64,000 nucleotides of DNA from Blastomussa wellsi (lineage: Eukaryota; Cnidaria; Anthozoa; Scleractinia; Plerogyridae): positions 10,029,197 through 10,093,196 of the forward strand of contig OX393565.1 in assembly GCA_947652115.1 (NCBI GenBank), read 5' to 3'. The position numbers were made by a program, and so were the translations under genes. Under the pieces are notes generated by a model, which worked only from the letters and a program-made list of their open reading frames with translations, had not been told where the DNA came from and did no database searches. Of this stretch, positions 1 through 10,079 are shown piece by piece (the stretch's first letter is position 1; every line of letters begins with the position of its first letter).

Positions 1-1456
1 ACCTATTGCCTGTCTGATCCAAATCGTCTTCGTGTTCAGATGCTGTATCCGTCTCTGTTTCTGGTTCATACTCTGAAGAAAAGTCAGGTTCCTCTTCAGT
101 TGTTTCGTGCTTACTTTCACTTTCTTCGTCACGTTCACTTCCATCATGTTCCATCTCACCGTGCCCTTCTTCATCATGGATTGATTCATGAGTGTCGCTG
201 GCTGGGACTTGTTGACCTAATCAAAGTGTTACAAGGTGCAAAAAATATAGTCAATAATTTTGAAAAATCAACAGTTTCTATCATCATCATGATCATCATC
301 ATCATCAAAAACAACAAAAAAATAATAATAATTATTATTTGTTGCACGTTAAAACATTACCTGGTCTGTGTTCCTTGCACTGTTTAAGCAGTTTTTTAAC
401 TTCTAGTCTGCTTTCCTTTAATTTTGTCTGGGCCGTAATAAGCCGATTCTTCAACTTCCGGTTCTTCTTGACCAGCATGTCAGATCCAGTACACTCTGCT
501 GGCAATTTGACAGATCCAGCTGTTGACTGCTTTTCAATCTACATGTATTTGAAAAAGCGTGTAATTCATTATTTGTATCACTCACAGGATTTGCAATATT
601 ATGTATTTTCAAAGATTTTTTTAGACCGATTTGGTACCTACACACTTGATATGAATGTATATAAGTAGAAGTGCTCTGCTTTCTTGGTATTCAAAAACGG
701 ACTAATCATTATATTAAAAGGAACTACGAAACGCTGAGATATCAATACACACAGGATGGCAAGTCAAGCTATTTAATAGCATAGTTTCTTACCGAAACAT
801 GCAATTCTGTGACAGCTGTATTATTTCCTGCGGTTGTTGAGCAAACCAGCTCGTCAGGTCGGTCAAAACTTTCCTCTGTGGCCGCTGCTTCCTGTTCGAT
901 TTCTGCGAAATTGGCAGTACACGTGGAAGCTGCAGATGTTGATGCAGTAGCCGCTAAACTCTCCATTCGCCTCTTCGCATTCTTAAGCGTCTAGAAAAAT
1001 TTTAAAAATGATCTTTACTCTTTCAGAACTTTTATTCGGCTGGAAATAAATCGTAAAGTTAAAGGAGTAAGCAATTCTTACCGCTCGTTCACGACGACGT
1101 TTCGCACCTTCTGTTTCCACTGGCTTTTTGCTCACCGCTTCGGCGTGAACAGATGGCACAACACACACACCGATTTCATCCCTTTTAAGCCTCGGCATGA
1201 TGGGCTTCTTTGAGACTTCGTCGACAAAGGTGAAGCGACGCATATAATCGTCTTCAGTGAAGTGCCTGGAGCATATAGACGATGATGGGGTCGGCTCCCA
1301 CTTCGCTCTCTTCTGCTTCACAAAATCGACCCATTTCTTTCTATGTTTCTTTGCTTCGGGGCGCTCGTCGTTTAAGAAAGGTATTGCGTGAAGAACTAAA
1401 CCGTTCTGTACGTCTGGAAAGACAGAACAGCCACCCACAACACATCTACCTGGCAT
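1..1456 (-). CDS. THAP-domain protein, 5' part of a multi-exon gene (runs off the left edge)
   Basis: Four exons fit one frame with canonical splice sites: 1082..1456, 793..990, 361..538 and 1..216. Exon 1 begins at ATG 1454-1456 and carries a THAP-type C2CH zinc finger: CVVGGC near residue 5, a Trp/basic core (KKWVDFVKQKR) and CSRHF near residue 62. THAP domains bind DNA. Exons 1 and 2 end in phase 0, exon 3 in phase 1, and exon 4 resumes with two bases, so the frame stays open. Exon 3 encodes a Lys/Leu-rich heptad-like coiled coil (residues about 210-250), as in many THAP proteins; exon 4 is strongly acidic (Glu/Asp/Ser). No stop is reached, so the C-terminus lies outside the window. It could be a host regulator or a transposase-derived gene; the visible part does not decide. 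Confidence 0.8.
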
Positions 1457-1666
1457 ACTTCTGTCGATCTCGATCGTATGATTCTAGAGAGACTTGTGAG
1501 AGAATCGCTTATGCTCTATGACTGTGATACCACGTCGACGTCACAAGATAATTCGCGCCCAGTCTCCCGGTTGCTCTCTTTTGTATTAAATATGGCGGAA
1601 AATGGACTTGAAGTGGCGATTTCGTCCTCCGATAAAAAGTTGTCAGAGGAAAGGATACGTTCAATT

Positions 1667-2098
1667 TCACCAGAAAAGGTTTCGCACACATATAGATTTC
1701 TGAAATTTAATATAACTGGGTAAGGGTGATAGGCACTTAAGTTCTTCCATGAGATTCATCAGAGAATTTCTATAGTTTGTAGCTTCCCAAGGCTGGCCAC
1801 CTCGCTCGTCGATTGGTTTGAGAGTTGTATTCCAATCACCTGAGATTACGACTTTTGAAGTGTCTGTATTCGATACAAGTTGTTCGCTTAAATGGCAGAT
1901 GAAAGAGTCCTGGTCACGATAATCCGTCGGGGCATAGATATTTGTTACGTAAAAACATTTTCCATCTATTGTGACTTTAACTATTAAACACCTTCCTTCT
2001 GAGTCCGCTTCGACACAGCGCAGCTGTAACTTTTTGATTTCTATTAAGCTTGGCTCAACCAATTCTGTGTCAAGCTCCTCTTCGCAACTGTCCACCAT
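1667..2098 (-). pseudogene. LINE endonuclease (EEP) fragment
   Basis: About 140 residues match the middle of a non-LTR retrotransposon apurinic-type endonuclease. The signature NIYAPTD segment lies near residue 53 and is followed by a SGDWN motif (residues about 86-90; the Asp/Asn pair is catalytic in this fold) and a D-E-R-G-G segment. The N-terminal catalytic Asn/Glu motifs and the C-terminal SDH are missing, and no reverse transcriptase follows, so this is a dead scrap. It lies just left of the Helentron-like piece, which carries its own EEP domain on the other strand; the two differ in motif wording and are probably unrelated. Confidence 0.65.
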
Positions 2099-2315
2099 AT
2101 TTGACCGCTTCGGAGTGTTGGCTTCTTCTTCTGTCGATCCTCTAGCTCCTCTCTTATTCTTTCAGCTGTTTGGCTTCATTTGTACGTATACTGCATAATT
2201 TCAAAGGATCAAGTGAACGAAGGTCCGAGAAGCAAATACCAAGGAATATGGTAAAGACAAGAAGGGAAATTCGCTCTGCTCAAAAGGCGCGTCCGACCAT
2301 TCCAGGCTCACTGTA

Positions 2316-2853
2316 ATGGAGTATAACATCCAACGGCTTCAAGAAATTCCAATACCTTTACGTGTCCTTCAGGCAGTGGATCAATATCCAAACAATGTAT
2401 CAAGGCGGGAAATTGAAAGAGTTCTTTCAAAAGGATGCTCTTACACGGGTGGTCTAGATTTTGAGATATCTATTAAAGGAGCTCGTATTGTGCTAACAAA
2501 CAATGTGGATATCACTGACAGACTTATAAATGGACAGTTAGGTATTGTGACTGGAATATTGGTTAATGAAATTACTCAGAAGCCCACTATTGTGTATGTT
2601 AAGTTTGATGACAAAGATGCTGGTAGTTTGCTCATTGATAAATCTGCTGATACGATTGCTATACAAAACAAAGTTGTCCCAATAAAACCAATTCTAGCTA
2701 AAATAAAGCTAAATCCTGGGAAGCGTTCATCACCAGAAATACAAAGATTCCAGTTTCCATTAGCTTTGGCATGGGCATGTACTGTTCATTAAGTTCAAGG
2801 ATTAACTTTAAACAAAATCGTGATAAGTTTTGAACTAATAAAACAAAAGTCCT
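2316..2853 (+). pseudogene. PIF1-like helicase C-terminal fragment
   Basis: The segment covers the last helicase motifs of the PIF1/Helitron family: an N-G-Q-L-G-I-V-T segment near residue 75 and the motif FPLALAWACTVH close to the end, which in the family continues with a Lys. Here that Lys codon is TAA (2790-2792), and the frame then continues with VQGLTL up to the piggyBac at 2858. Motif I (Walker A) would lie upstream and is absent. Role in an active element: unwinding during rolling-circle transposition. Confidence 0.65.
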
Positions 2854-2888
2854 TTAACCCCTTGAGTGCCACGTCCCATGTCCCCATT

Positions 2889-3636
2889 CTGTACCCTGTG
2901 TGCCACTGCATTTTAACTGAAAATGGGTGTCTCACAAAAAACCTCAAACCCTAGAAGTATTTTTTCCGAAACTATAGACATGTAGATATTTTCTGAAAGG
3001 TCATAAAATTTTCTTTCTAATGAAGCAAATTTTGCTGAGGTTGGCGTAATTCGATATCAGTATGACGTCATAGCCGTGGGAAAATTTGCATTTTTTGCAC
3101 ATTTTTCAACAAAAATAGGACAAAAACAAGTCTCTCAACCATTGAATTTATTCCAAACTGATGCAAAAATACTTGCATAACATATGCTTACATATATCCA
3201 AGATATTACTTCAAGAAAAAATACTTTATGTACAGAAAAAAGCCTGGTGATGCCAGTGCCATTGTACCCTATCTGCTGGAGCATTTTAGCTAAAAATGGG
3301 TGTCTCATAAAAGACCTCAAATACCAGAAGTGTTCCTCTGAAACTATAGACATGTATACATTTTCTGAAAGGTCATAAAATTTTCTTTTCAATGAACCCA
3401 ATTTTGCTGAGGTTGACGTAATTTGATATCAATATGACGTCATAACCGTGGGAAAATTTGCACTTTTCCACATTTTTCAATAAAAACAGGACAAAAACAA
3501 GTCTCTCAAACAATAAAGCTGATTCAAAACTGCTGCAAAAATACTGCATAACAAATGCCAACATATATCCAAGATATTACTTCAAAAAACATTATAAATG
3601 TACACAAAGGAGCCTGTTCACAACAAGTATAAGTTA
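2889..3636. repeat. two-copy tandem repeat, about 373-bp period, inside piggyBac
   Basis: Copy 1 starts near 2889 and copy 2 near 3263; both contain matching blocks such as AAAATGGGTGTCTCA, GAAACTATAGACATGTA and ATATATCCAAGATATTACTTC in the same order. Divergence of roughly 10-20 percent by eye. It fills most of the non-coding stretch between the left terminal repeat and the 3' end of the transposase gene. Confidence 0.85.
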
Positions 3637-3826
3637 TGTAAACAAAGTAGCCCACTGACAACTACACGCAGTATTTAGCGAAATGGCAAAATACTGGCCA
3701 CAAATTTTTGTAATAAGTTTTTGACAAGAATTTTTTCATGTGTGTCTTTTTTGTCTTTCAAGTGTTGGCCCAATACACAAACTTTGCGTGGTAAAGTTTG
3801 AAGCAAGGGTAGTAGCACAATCCGGG

Positions 3827-5527
3827 CTACGATGGACAACTTGGGCAGTAATAGCACGTTTCCTTCCGTATATCCTTCTTATAACAAACTCTGCACCTCT
3901 TCTGAGGTTTTGTCTTGTTTGCTGTTGGTGGGATTTGCTCCAAGAAGCGCCTTTCTGTTAGTCTTGCAGCATTTTCCTCTCTGGGAATGTCAGGCTGGTC
4001 ATTTTGTGTACCAAAGAGAAGCACTGAAATCACATCATGCTGAAATCCCAAAAAGTGCTTTCGGCCACCATCTTTCTTGTAAACTAGAAAACTATTTAAC
4101 ATGGCAAGCTGCAGAAAATGACATGCCAGTTTCTTGTACCATTTGAGGGATTTTCTTGCCATGTCATATGGCTGCATCAGCTGATCAGTACGGTCCACTC
4201 CGCCCATATATTTATTATAGTCTGCAATGCATCTTGGTTTGTGGTGGGCTGCAAGTCTTCGTCCTGGAACCATTTCCTGATTGTGAATTGTTGTTAGCAT
4301 TAGCACATCTCTCTTGTCTTTGAACTTCATGGCAAGAAGTTCACTGCTTCTGTAAGCTTTGACTTCACCTTTCTTCAATTTCGCTTTTTTCACGGGATCA
4401 GGGAATCCCTTACGATTACTTCGTATTGTTCCACATGCCAGCGTGCTGTGATCGAAAAGAAATTTCAACAGTGGTATGCTGGTGTACCAGTTGTCAATAT
4501 ATAAATGATAGCCTTTGTCAAGCAAAGGTTCAATGAGTTCAGCCACAACTCTCTCTGAGACTGAAAGTGCACCTGCAGGTGGGGGGACATTCTCTCTTCC
4601 CATGTAAATTTTGAACTTGAAGGTGTACCCAGAGTCCTCGCATAACATGAAACATTTTATTCCAAATCTGGCCCTCTTTAGAGGAATATACTGTTTGAAA
4701 CCAAGGCGTCCTTTCCACAATAGCAGAGATTCATCAATTGAGATATTAGATGACGGTGTATAAACCTCGCCAAATTTCTCACATAGATGATCCACCAGTG
4801 GGCGTACCTTGAAAAGTTTGTCTGGGAAAGGGTCGTCTGCCCCAGGCATTTCTGCATTATCATTGAAATGTAAGAACTTCAACAACAACTGAAATCTATT
4901 CCTGCTCATGATAGCACCAAACAAAGGGGTGGAATACAGTGGGTCTGTAGACCAGTACAAGTTGATTGCTGGTTTTCTTGTGATTCCTGTTAGAAAAAAC
5001 AGTCCTAGAAATTGTTTCATTTCACGTGGATCGGTAGGATGCCATGAATTTGCACGAGACCTCCTCGATATATCATCACCAGACATAAATTGCTCAGCAA
5101 AACGATTTGTCTCAGTTACAAAATAATTTATGAGATCCTGATTGATAAACAGGGAAAAGTAATCAATTGGCCCAAATCCAACTGTGCGTACCTGAATTCC
5201 ACTGTTGCCAGTGAAAGGAAATGCACGTGGTCTTTCCATGTTGGCAGGAGTCCACTGCAAAGCAGGCTGATTTTGATGTGGTTGCCCTCTTCGCCCCCGT
5301 GGATTAGGATTGTTTCTTGCAGCAGTTTCGTTGTCACTTTCCTCTGACTCCTTGCCACTTTCGGTATCGCTACTTTCTGAAGATTCAGTAGAATCACCAC
5401 TCCATTCGTCACTTTCACTATCTGAATTAGAATTCCCACGAGCATAGTCACTATCACTGATCGATCCTTTGTCTCCAGAATCGTTCCAGACTCTGTCCAA
5501 AACATCTTGAGCACTAAATTGAGCCAT
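3827..5527 (-). CDS. piggyBac transposase, C-terminally truncated by a nonsense codon
   Basis: Start chosen at ATG 5525-5527 (MAQFSAQDVLD); the ORF is open further upstream only with non-ATG codons. Layout: acidic Ser-rich N-terminus (about residues 15-75), then the DDE_Tnp_1_7 core with catalytic Asp in SIDESLLLW (about 265), YIDNWYTS (about 340) and YNKYMGGVD (about 440), all present. The C-terminal Cys-rich zinc domain begins (CRVCYKK, CYYCPSC) but TAG at 3827-3829 ends it; the frame continues open with more Cys/His codons to a natural stop near 3758. So the catalytic core is complete, but the last zinc ligands, needed for end binding in studied piggyBacs, are lost. Probably recently inactivated, or usable only by readthrough. 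Confidence 0.92.
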   Translation of the reverse strand: MAQFSAQDVLDRVWNDSGDKGSISDSDYARGNSNSDSESDEWSGDSTESSESSDTESGKESEESDNETAARNNPNPRGRRGQPHQNQPALQWTPANMERPRAFPFTGNSGIQVRTVGFGPIDYFSLFINQDLINYFVTETNRFAEQFMSGDDISRRSRANSWHPTDPREMKQFLGLFFLTGITRKPAINLYWSTDPLYSTPLFGAIMSRNRFQLLLKFLHFNDNAEMPGADDPFPDKLFKVRPLVDHLCEKFGEVYTPSSNISIDESLLLWKGRLGFKQYIPLKRARFGIKCFMLCEDSGYTFKFKIYMGRENVPPPAGALSVSERVVAELIEPLLDKGYHLYIDNWYTSIPLLKFLFDHSTLACGTIRSNRKGFPDPVKKAKLKKGEVKAYRSSELLAMKFKDKRDVLMLTTIHNQEMVPGRRLAAHHKPRCIADYNKYMGGVDRTDQLMQPYDMARKSLKWYKKLACHFLQLAMLNSFLVYKKDGGRKHFLGFQHDVISVLLFGTQNDQPDIPREENAARLTERRFLEQIPPTANKTKPQKRCRVCYKKDIRKETCYYCPSCPS

Positions 5528-5789
5528 CAGCCAAGGTTGTTTGTAAAAGAAATACAAAAATTCCGCGCTTTCCTCAAATAAACAACCACGCTTCCTTCAA
5601 ACAGTACTGCAACCAAGATGGCGGAAAAAAATCGCACGGAAATGTGAAAAATTTACTCGCAGAGACTCTTGGGAACCAAAGCTCATTACCAGTCCCCCTA
5701 AAAACCTTTTCCGAATCTAGGGTGCCGAGAGGGTGACAATGAAAGTTGCATCCCAGGTGCCAGGCTTTTGACTAAATCTCTTGAAGTTT

Positions 5790-5864
5790 TGACGTACTCA
5801 GTACGTCATATAGGCACCTGAGGGAGAAAAGGTCATGACGTACTCAGTACGTCATATAGGCACT
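5790..5864. repeat. paired palindromic sub-terminal repeats of piggyBac
   Basis: The near-palindrome TGACGTACTCAGTACGTCA occurs at 5790-5808 and again at 5836-5854, each followed by TATAGGCAC, 46 bp apart, just inside the right terminal repeat and upstream of the transposase start. Repeated motifs of this kind often bind transposase; each half also holds a CRE-like TGACG core that could act in the promoter (inference). Confidence 0.8.
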
Positions 5865-5875
5865 CAAGGGGTTAA

Positions 5876-6404
5876 TTATGGACAAATTTATGTTGCTTTG
5901 AGCTGTGCCACTTCTCTTCAAGGTCTGTACGTTCTTGAAAAATTGGAACACAAAAATATCAAGGCAGACCCAAGAGTAGTTAAAGAGTATGAGAGATTGC
6001 AAAATACATCACTTCTACAAGAGAATCCTAATTTACAATTACAGGAAGATTGCCCTGTAATACCAATTGTGCTGTTAAATATCAGATCACTTCGAAAACA
6101 TAGTATTGACATAAAATATGATACCAAAATTTTGAATTGTGATATGTTATTTTTTACTCAACTTATGTCATCTGATATGGGTAATGATATTCAAGATCAT
6201 CTGTATCCTTTTATACTAAACAGGCAAGACAGTGGTGATAGATATTCTAGTATTGCTTTTTGTAATAAGCCAGCAGTGCTTATTAAAGAGAAGCAATACA
6301 TTCCAGTCATAAATGCCTTGATGTTCACATCAGTTTTTACGAGACAAAACAACCGTGAAATTACGTTTTTGTTCCTTTACCGAAAACAAGCCTATAATCT
6401 ACAT
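5876..6404 (+). pseudogene. Helentron-like helicase end plus start of EEP endonuclease
   Basis: Immediately after the right TTAA the frame reads NYGQIYVALSCAT, the last conserved PIF1-type motif, and about 60 residues later LLNIRSLRKH followed by an F-T-Q-L segment, resembling the first catalytic motifs of an EEP endonuclease in which the usual ETxL has become TQL. The frame is open until it enters the DIRS element at 6405. The rest of the endonuclease lies at 11326..11590. Confidence 0.6.
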
Positions 6405-6445
6405 GAATTCTTCTACGTCATCTGCTTGAGGGATCATGTGAGATT
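6405..6445 (+). repeat. left inverted terminal repeat of DIRS
   Basis: Begins GAATTCTTCTACGTCATC and ends with ATGTGAGATT. The reverse complement is found at 11027..11066. The core ATTCTTCTACGTCATC occurs four times in the element in alternating orientation (about 6407+, 11051-, 11110+, 11263-). Confidence 0.9.
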
Positions 6446-6714
6446 GCAGTGCGCATGCGTACTTCAGTGCGGTACGTTGGACGTACTTCAAGGTCGCGTT
6501 TGTGACAGCTCATGAAAAATCGCGGATTTTTCCTTTCCTTTTACGACTTGTCGTCTGTAAAAGGCTGTCACAGATTGTAACTGCTTCGCAGAAGCACTTA
6601 TGAAGTCCCTCGTTGAGGGAAAATCGATATTACGGCTGTGAAATTCGCCGACCCTCACAACGAGAAGTTGACCTCGTGCTCGTGGCGGCACTGTCCACAC
6701 GACGTGAATGAAAA

Positions 6715-7950
6715 ATGGCTAACGACTCTACAGCACAAAAAAGTAAGAACCAGAAGAGCTCTGGTAGCACCCCAGGCAATGCAGGTTCCAATAAGGACGG
6801 TCCGACTCACAAGAATTGTGATGAAAACACTAGCTCGCGCCCGAGTAAGAACTCGGAGGAAGGAATGGCGGGAAAACCTGCCGGCAATGAAGGCAGCGAG
6901 CTACTGCAATTCGGATCGATGTTAGCCGCATCAATTACGGAATTGAAAGATACTATGGCTGGGAAATTTGACCAGCTGCAAGACATACTAACTCGGCCCG
7001 AAATATGGACCGAAGACACCGAGGAGCGCGATGAAGCCTCGGAAGACGACGCAGGCAACGATAGCAGTCGTAGTACCACTGAAGAACCGCCGAGCAAAAA
7101 ATCAAAATTGACTTCTTCTGGCGAGGTGGCCAGCAAACAAACGGTGCTCAACAGCATTGCGGAAAAAATGCAAATGCAGGAGAAAGTTGACCCAGGTATT
7201 GATGAGCAATTAGCAAAAATGAGTAATCAGTTGATGTTCAAAAAGGAAAAACCTGATGAGGAGAAACTGAAGGAAAAGCTAAGTCACATAATTCGACCTG
7301 CTAACTGTGACTCGCTAGTTACAACTAAAGTAGATGAGCTCATTTGGCAGAGGCTCAGGCCTCAAACCCGGTCTTTTGACTCTAGAGCTCAAGTTGCTCA
7401 GACTTGCGTTGTCAAGTCAGTCACAATTCTATCAAAAATGCTAGATAAAGCATTAAATCTGAAAGATAAGTTGCCAGACTTGACCAAATCATCAGATAGC
7501 ACTCTAGATGATTTGCAGAAGGAACTAGACACCCTTATAAATGATGGCATGGAGGCAATTGAAACAATGAGTTTTGCCAACTACGAGGTCAATGCCAGAC
7601 GCAGAGAGTGTATAAAACCTGACTTGAATGAGGACTACATGTCACTCTTCTCTCCATCAGTGCCCATCAACCAATTCCTCTTTGGTGGCGACACCTCAAA
7701 GCGATTAGAGGAGATTGAGAAGACAAACAAAGTTGTACGAAAGGCTATGGTTCAACAAAGTCCATACTCAAGGCAGCGTCACTACAAGAGTGGTGGCTCA
7801 AACAAATTTAGAGGCCGCGGCCAACGACCTCAGACTCAGCGACAAGGCTTTACACAGCGTCCTTTTTTAGGAAAACGCCCATCCCCCTACGGAAACCCAT
7901 ATCAGAAAACGCAAAAAGGGGGAGGGAAGAGCAAGGAGACAAAGCCTTGA
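6715..7950 (+). CDS. DIRS ORF1, gag-like protein (411 aa)
   Basis: ATG at 6715; the ORF stays open to TGA at 7948-7950. It starts with a polar Ser/Asn/Lys-rich region, has an acidic patch (residues about 100-125), a Lys/Glu-rich helical centre with heptad-like stretches (about 140-300) and a basic Arg/Gly/Gln-rich tail (GGSNKFRGRGQRPQTQRQG near residues 360-380) suited to RNA binding. No CCHC knuckle is visible, which is common in DIRS gags. The stop overlaps the start of the RT frame, so ORF2 is made either by re-initiation at ATG 8001 or by ribosomal frameshifting. Confidence 0.75.
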   Translation: MANDSTAQKSKNQKSSGSTPGNAGSNKDGPTHKNCDENTSSRPSKNSEEGMAGKPAGNEGSELLQFGSMLAASITELKDTMAGKFDQLQDILTRPEIWTEDTEERDEASEDDAGNDSSRSTTEEPPSKKSKLTSSGEVASKQTVLNSIAEKMQMQEKVDPGIDEQLAKMSNQLMFKKEKPDEEKLKEKLSHIIRPANCDSLVTTKVDELIWQRLRPQTRSFDSRAQVAQTCVVKSVTILSKMLDKALNLKDKLPDLTKSSDSTLDDLQKELDTLINDGMEAIETMSFANYEVNARRRECIKPDLNEDYMSLFSPSVPINQFLFGGDTSKRLEEIEKTNKVVRKAMVQQSPYSRQRHYKSGGSNKFRGRGQRPQTQRQGFTQRPFLGKRPSPYGNPYQKTQKGGGKSKETKP

Positions 7951-10079
7951 GGACAACTCCAGTAAATGTGCAAACCACAAATGAGGTAAGAAACTTGAAC
8001 ATGGTCTATTTTCAAGGGGACTGTTTTCCCCTTATAAGTACTACCCAATTTCAAGCAGGTAGACTGAAGGATTTTGCACATAACTGGGAGAAGTTGACCT
8101 CTGATGCCTTTATTCTTGACACAGTTCAACACTGTCACATTGAGTTTAAGGAAGGATCCTCATGTGACCAGCATAATGTAAGAGTACAAAGATTCAACAG
8201 CATAGAAGAGAATATTATTGATGCTGAAATTCTCAGACTCTGTGAGAAAGGAGTTCTTCAGGAGACTACTCATTGCAAAGGGGAATTCATATCCCCAATA
8301 TTCACTAGACGCAAAAAAGATGGCACTTACCGATTAATACTCAATTTGAAAGAGTTTAATGAAAATGTTGAATATCATCATTTCAAAATGGAAAGCATAA
8401 AGTCAGTCATTAACATGGTAACACCCAATTGTTTTATGGCATCTATAGACATAAAAGATGCCTACTACTCAGTACCTGTAGCCCCTGAACACCGAAAATA
8501 CTTACGGTTTCAGTGGAAGGGCAAACTCCTTCAGTATACCTGCTTCCCAAATGGGCTGGCTTGCTGTCCACGTTTGTTTACTAAGTTGTTAAAGCCTGTC
8601 TATGCTAACCTAAGACAGACAGGCGATGAGATAGTCCCCTATATAGATGACTCCTATTTACAAGGAGACACAGACCAGGAATGCTGGCAAAGTGTTAAAA
8701 AGACAGCTTTACTCTTACAAGATTTGGGATTCATTATCCACCCTGACAAGTCAGTTTTCCTACCACAAAGAGTATTGACATTCCTAGGGTTTGTCATTAA
8801 CTCTATTGACATGACAGTTAAACTTACGCCTGATAAGGCCAACCACTTACGGGAGGCATGCACAAGACTCCTAAATACCCAACACCCTACCATCAGAGAT
8901 GTTGCACAGGTTATTGGTCTCATGGTTAGCAGTGCCCCTGCAGTAGAACTGTGTATGCTTTTCTACCGAACACTGGAGAATGAAAAAATTGATGCTCTGA
9001 AACAAAATCACGGTGATTTTGATGCACAGATGGAGCTGAGTGCCTCAGCTAAATCTGACTTACAGTGGTGGATTGATAATATTCAGCAATCTGAAAAGAA
9101 AATCTCGCCACCCAATCCAGACATTGTGATAACTACAAATGCATCAAAACAAGGGTGGGGGGCAGTGAGAGACCACCACACCACGGGGGGACGGTGGTCC
9201 CCTGCTGAGGCAGAGAAGCATATAAATGAGCTAGAACTTAAAGCAGTCTTCTTTGCATTGTGTTCACTGTGCGACAATGTTAGAAATAAGCACATACGCA
9301 TTTTGTCAGATAACACAACCACTGTTTGTTATATAAATAATATGGGTGGCAGTAAATCCAGAGCCTGTAACAGCATTGCAAAGAAGATTTGGCAATTTGC
9401 CTTGGAAAGAAATAATTATTTAAGCTCAGCCCATTTGCCAGGGAAGCAAAACATGTTAGCTGACAGAGAATCTAGAGTGTTCAATGATCGAACTGAGTGG
9501 ATGTTGCACCAGGATATTTTCCAGAAGCTGTCCCTGTTATGGGGGCCCTTCGAGATTGACTTGTTTGCTTCTAGATTGAACAAACAGGTTTGCACTTATG
9601 TATCATGGAAACCTGATCCTGGTGCAACTGCTGTGGATGCATTTTCAATAGTATGGGACAGGAAGCCCTTTTATGCATTTCCACCTTTTTCCCTTATTCA
9701 TAGATGTTTACAGAAGATCACAGCAGAAAAGGCAGAGGGTGTGATAATTGCTCCTATGTGGCCCACTCAGACTTATTACCCCAGGCTGATGTCCATGTTG
9801 ATTCAACTGCCAAGACTGCTACCGAGGAAGGAGAACCTGTTAAGATTGCCCCACTCCCAGAAAAGCCACCCGCTGTGGAAGAAAATGCAGCTGATGGCAT
9901 GTCTTGTATCCGGGATAGCTTCGAGGCAAAAGGAATTCCGGAAGAAGCAAGAGGAATCATGTTGCAGTCTTGGAGAGAATCTACCAGGAACCAGTATAGC
10001 ACCCATTTCAAAAAGTGGAAAAAATTTTGTAGTGAAAGGAACATTGATTCACATGACATATCTGCAAACAATGTTCTGA
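7947..10079 (+). CDS. DIRS ORF2: reverse transcriptase and RNase H
   Basis: The frame opens at 7947, but the first in-frame ATG is 8001. RT motifs are in order: IFTRRKKDGTYRLILNLKEF (about 115), SIDIKDAYYSVPV (about 170, catalytic Asp), FPNGLACCPRLFTKLLKPV (about 210) and YIDDS (about 233, catalytic Asp pair), then LTFLGFVI. RNase H follows at about residue 390: the first carboxylate, normally Asp in TDAS, is Asn (TTNAS), while ELELKAV and LSDNTTTV keep Glu and Asp. The D-to-N change should cripple RNase H. The last 125 codons overlap the recombinase ORF in another frame. DIRS RTs copy RNA into a circle that is integrated by the recombinase. Confidence 0.88.
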   Translation: MRTTPVNVQTTNEVRNLNMVYFQGDCFPLISTTQFQAGRLKDFAHNWEKLTSDAFILDTVQHCHIEFKEGSSCDQHNVRVQRFNSIEENIIDAEILRLCEKGVLQETTHCKGEFISPIFTRRKKDGTYRLILNLKEFNENVEYHHFKMESIKSVINMVTPNCFMASIDIKDAYYSVPVAPEHRKYLRFQWKGKLLQYTCFPNGLACCPRLFTKLLKPVYANLRQTGDEIVPYIDDSYLQGDTDQECWQSVKKTALLLQDLGFIIHPDKSVFLPQRVLTFLGFVINSIDMTVKLTPDKANHLREACTRLLNTQHPTIRDVAQVIGLMVSSAPAVELCMLFYRTLENEKIDALKQNHGDFDAQMELSASAKSDLQWWIDNIQQSEKKISPPNPDIVITTNASKQGWGAVRDHHTTGGRWSPAEAEKHINELELKAVFFALCSLCDNVRNKHIRILSDNTTTVCYINNMGGSKSRACNSIAKKIWQFALERNNYLSSAHLPGKQNMLADRESRVFNDRTEWMLHQDIFQKLSLLWGPFEIDLFASRLNKQVCTYVSWKPDPGATAVDAFSIVWDRKPFYAFPPFSLIHRCLQKITAEKAEGVIIAPMWPTQTYYPRLMSMLIQLPRLLPRKENLLRLPHSQKSHPLWKKMQLMACLVSGIASRQKEFRKKQEESCCSLGENLPGTSIAPISKSGKNFVVKGTLIHMTYLQTMF

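Larger units (their letters stand above)
2858..5871 (-). mobile_element. piggyBac element, 3.0 kb, TTAA target duplication
   Basis: The element is bounded by 13-bp perfect inverted repeats, CCCCTTGAGTGCC at the left and its complement at the right, flanked by TTAA at 2854-2857 and 5872-5875. It encodes a piggyBac transposase on the minus strand. Removing the element and one TTAA puts the Helentron reading frame back in register, which supports a clean insertion. Sub-terminal repeats occur at both ends (listed separately). Confidence 0.93.

Noticed and set aside
40..668. Plus-strand ORFs at the left edge
   Set aside because: They are antisense to the THAP gene exons and have no coding look.
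1592..1681. First exon of a divergent + strand gene (MAENGLEVAISSSDKK)
   Set aside because: Only about 30 codons, with a weak donor and no second exon recognised.
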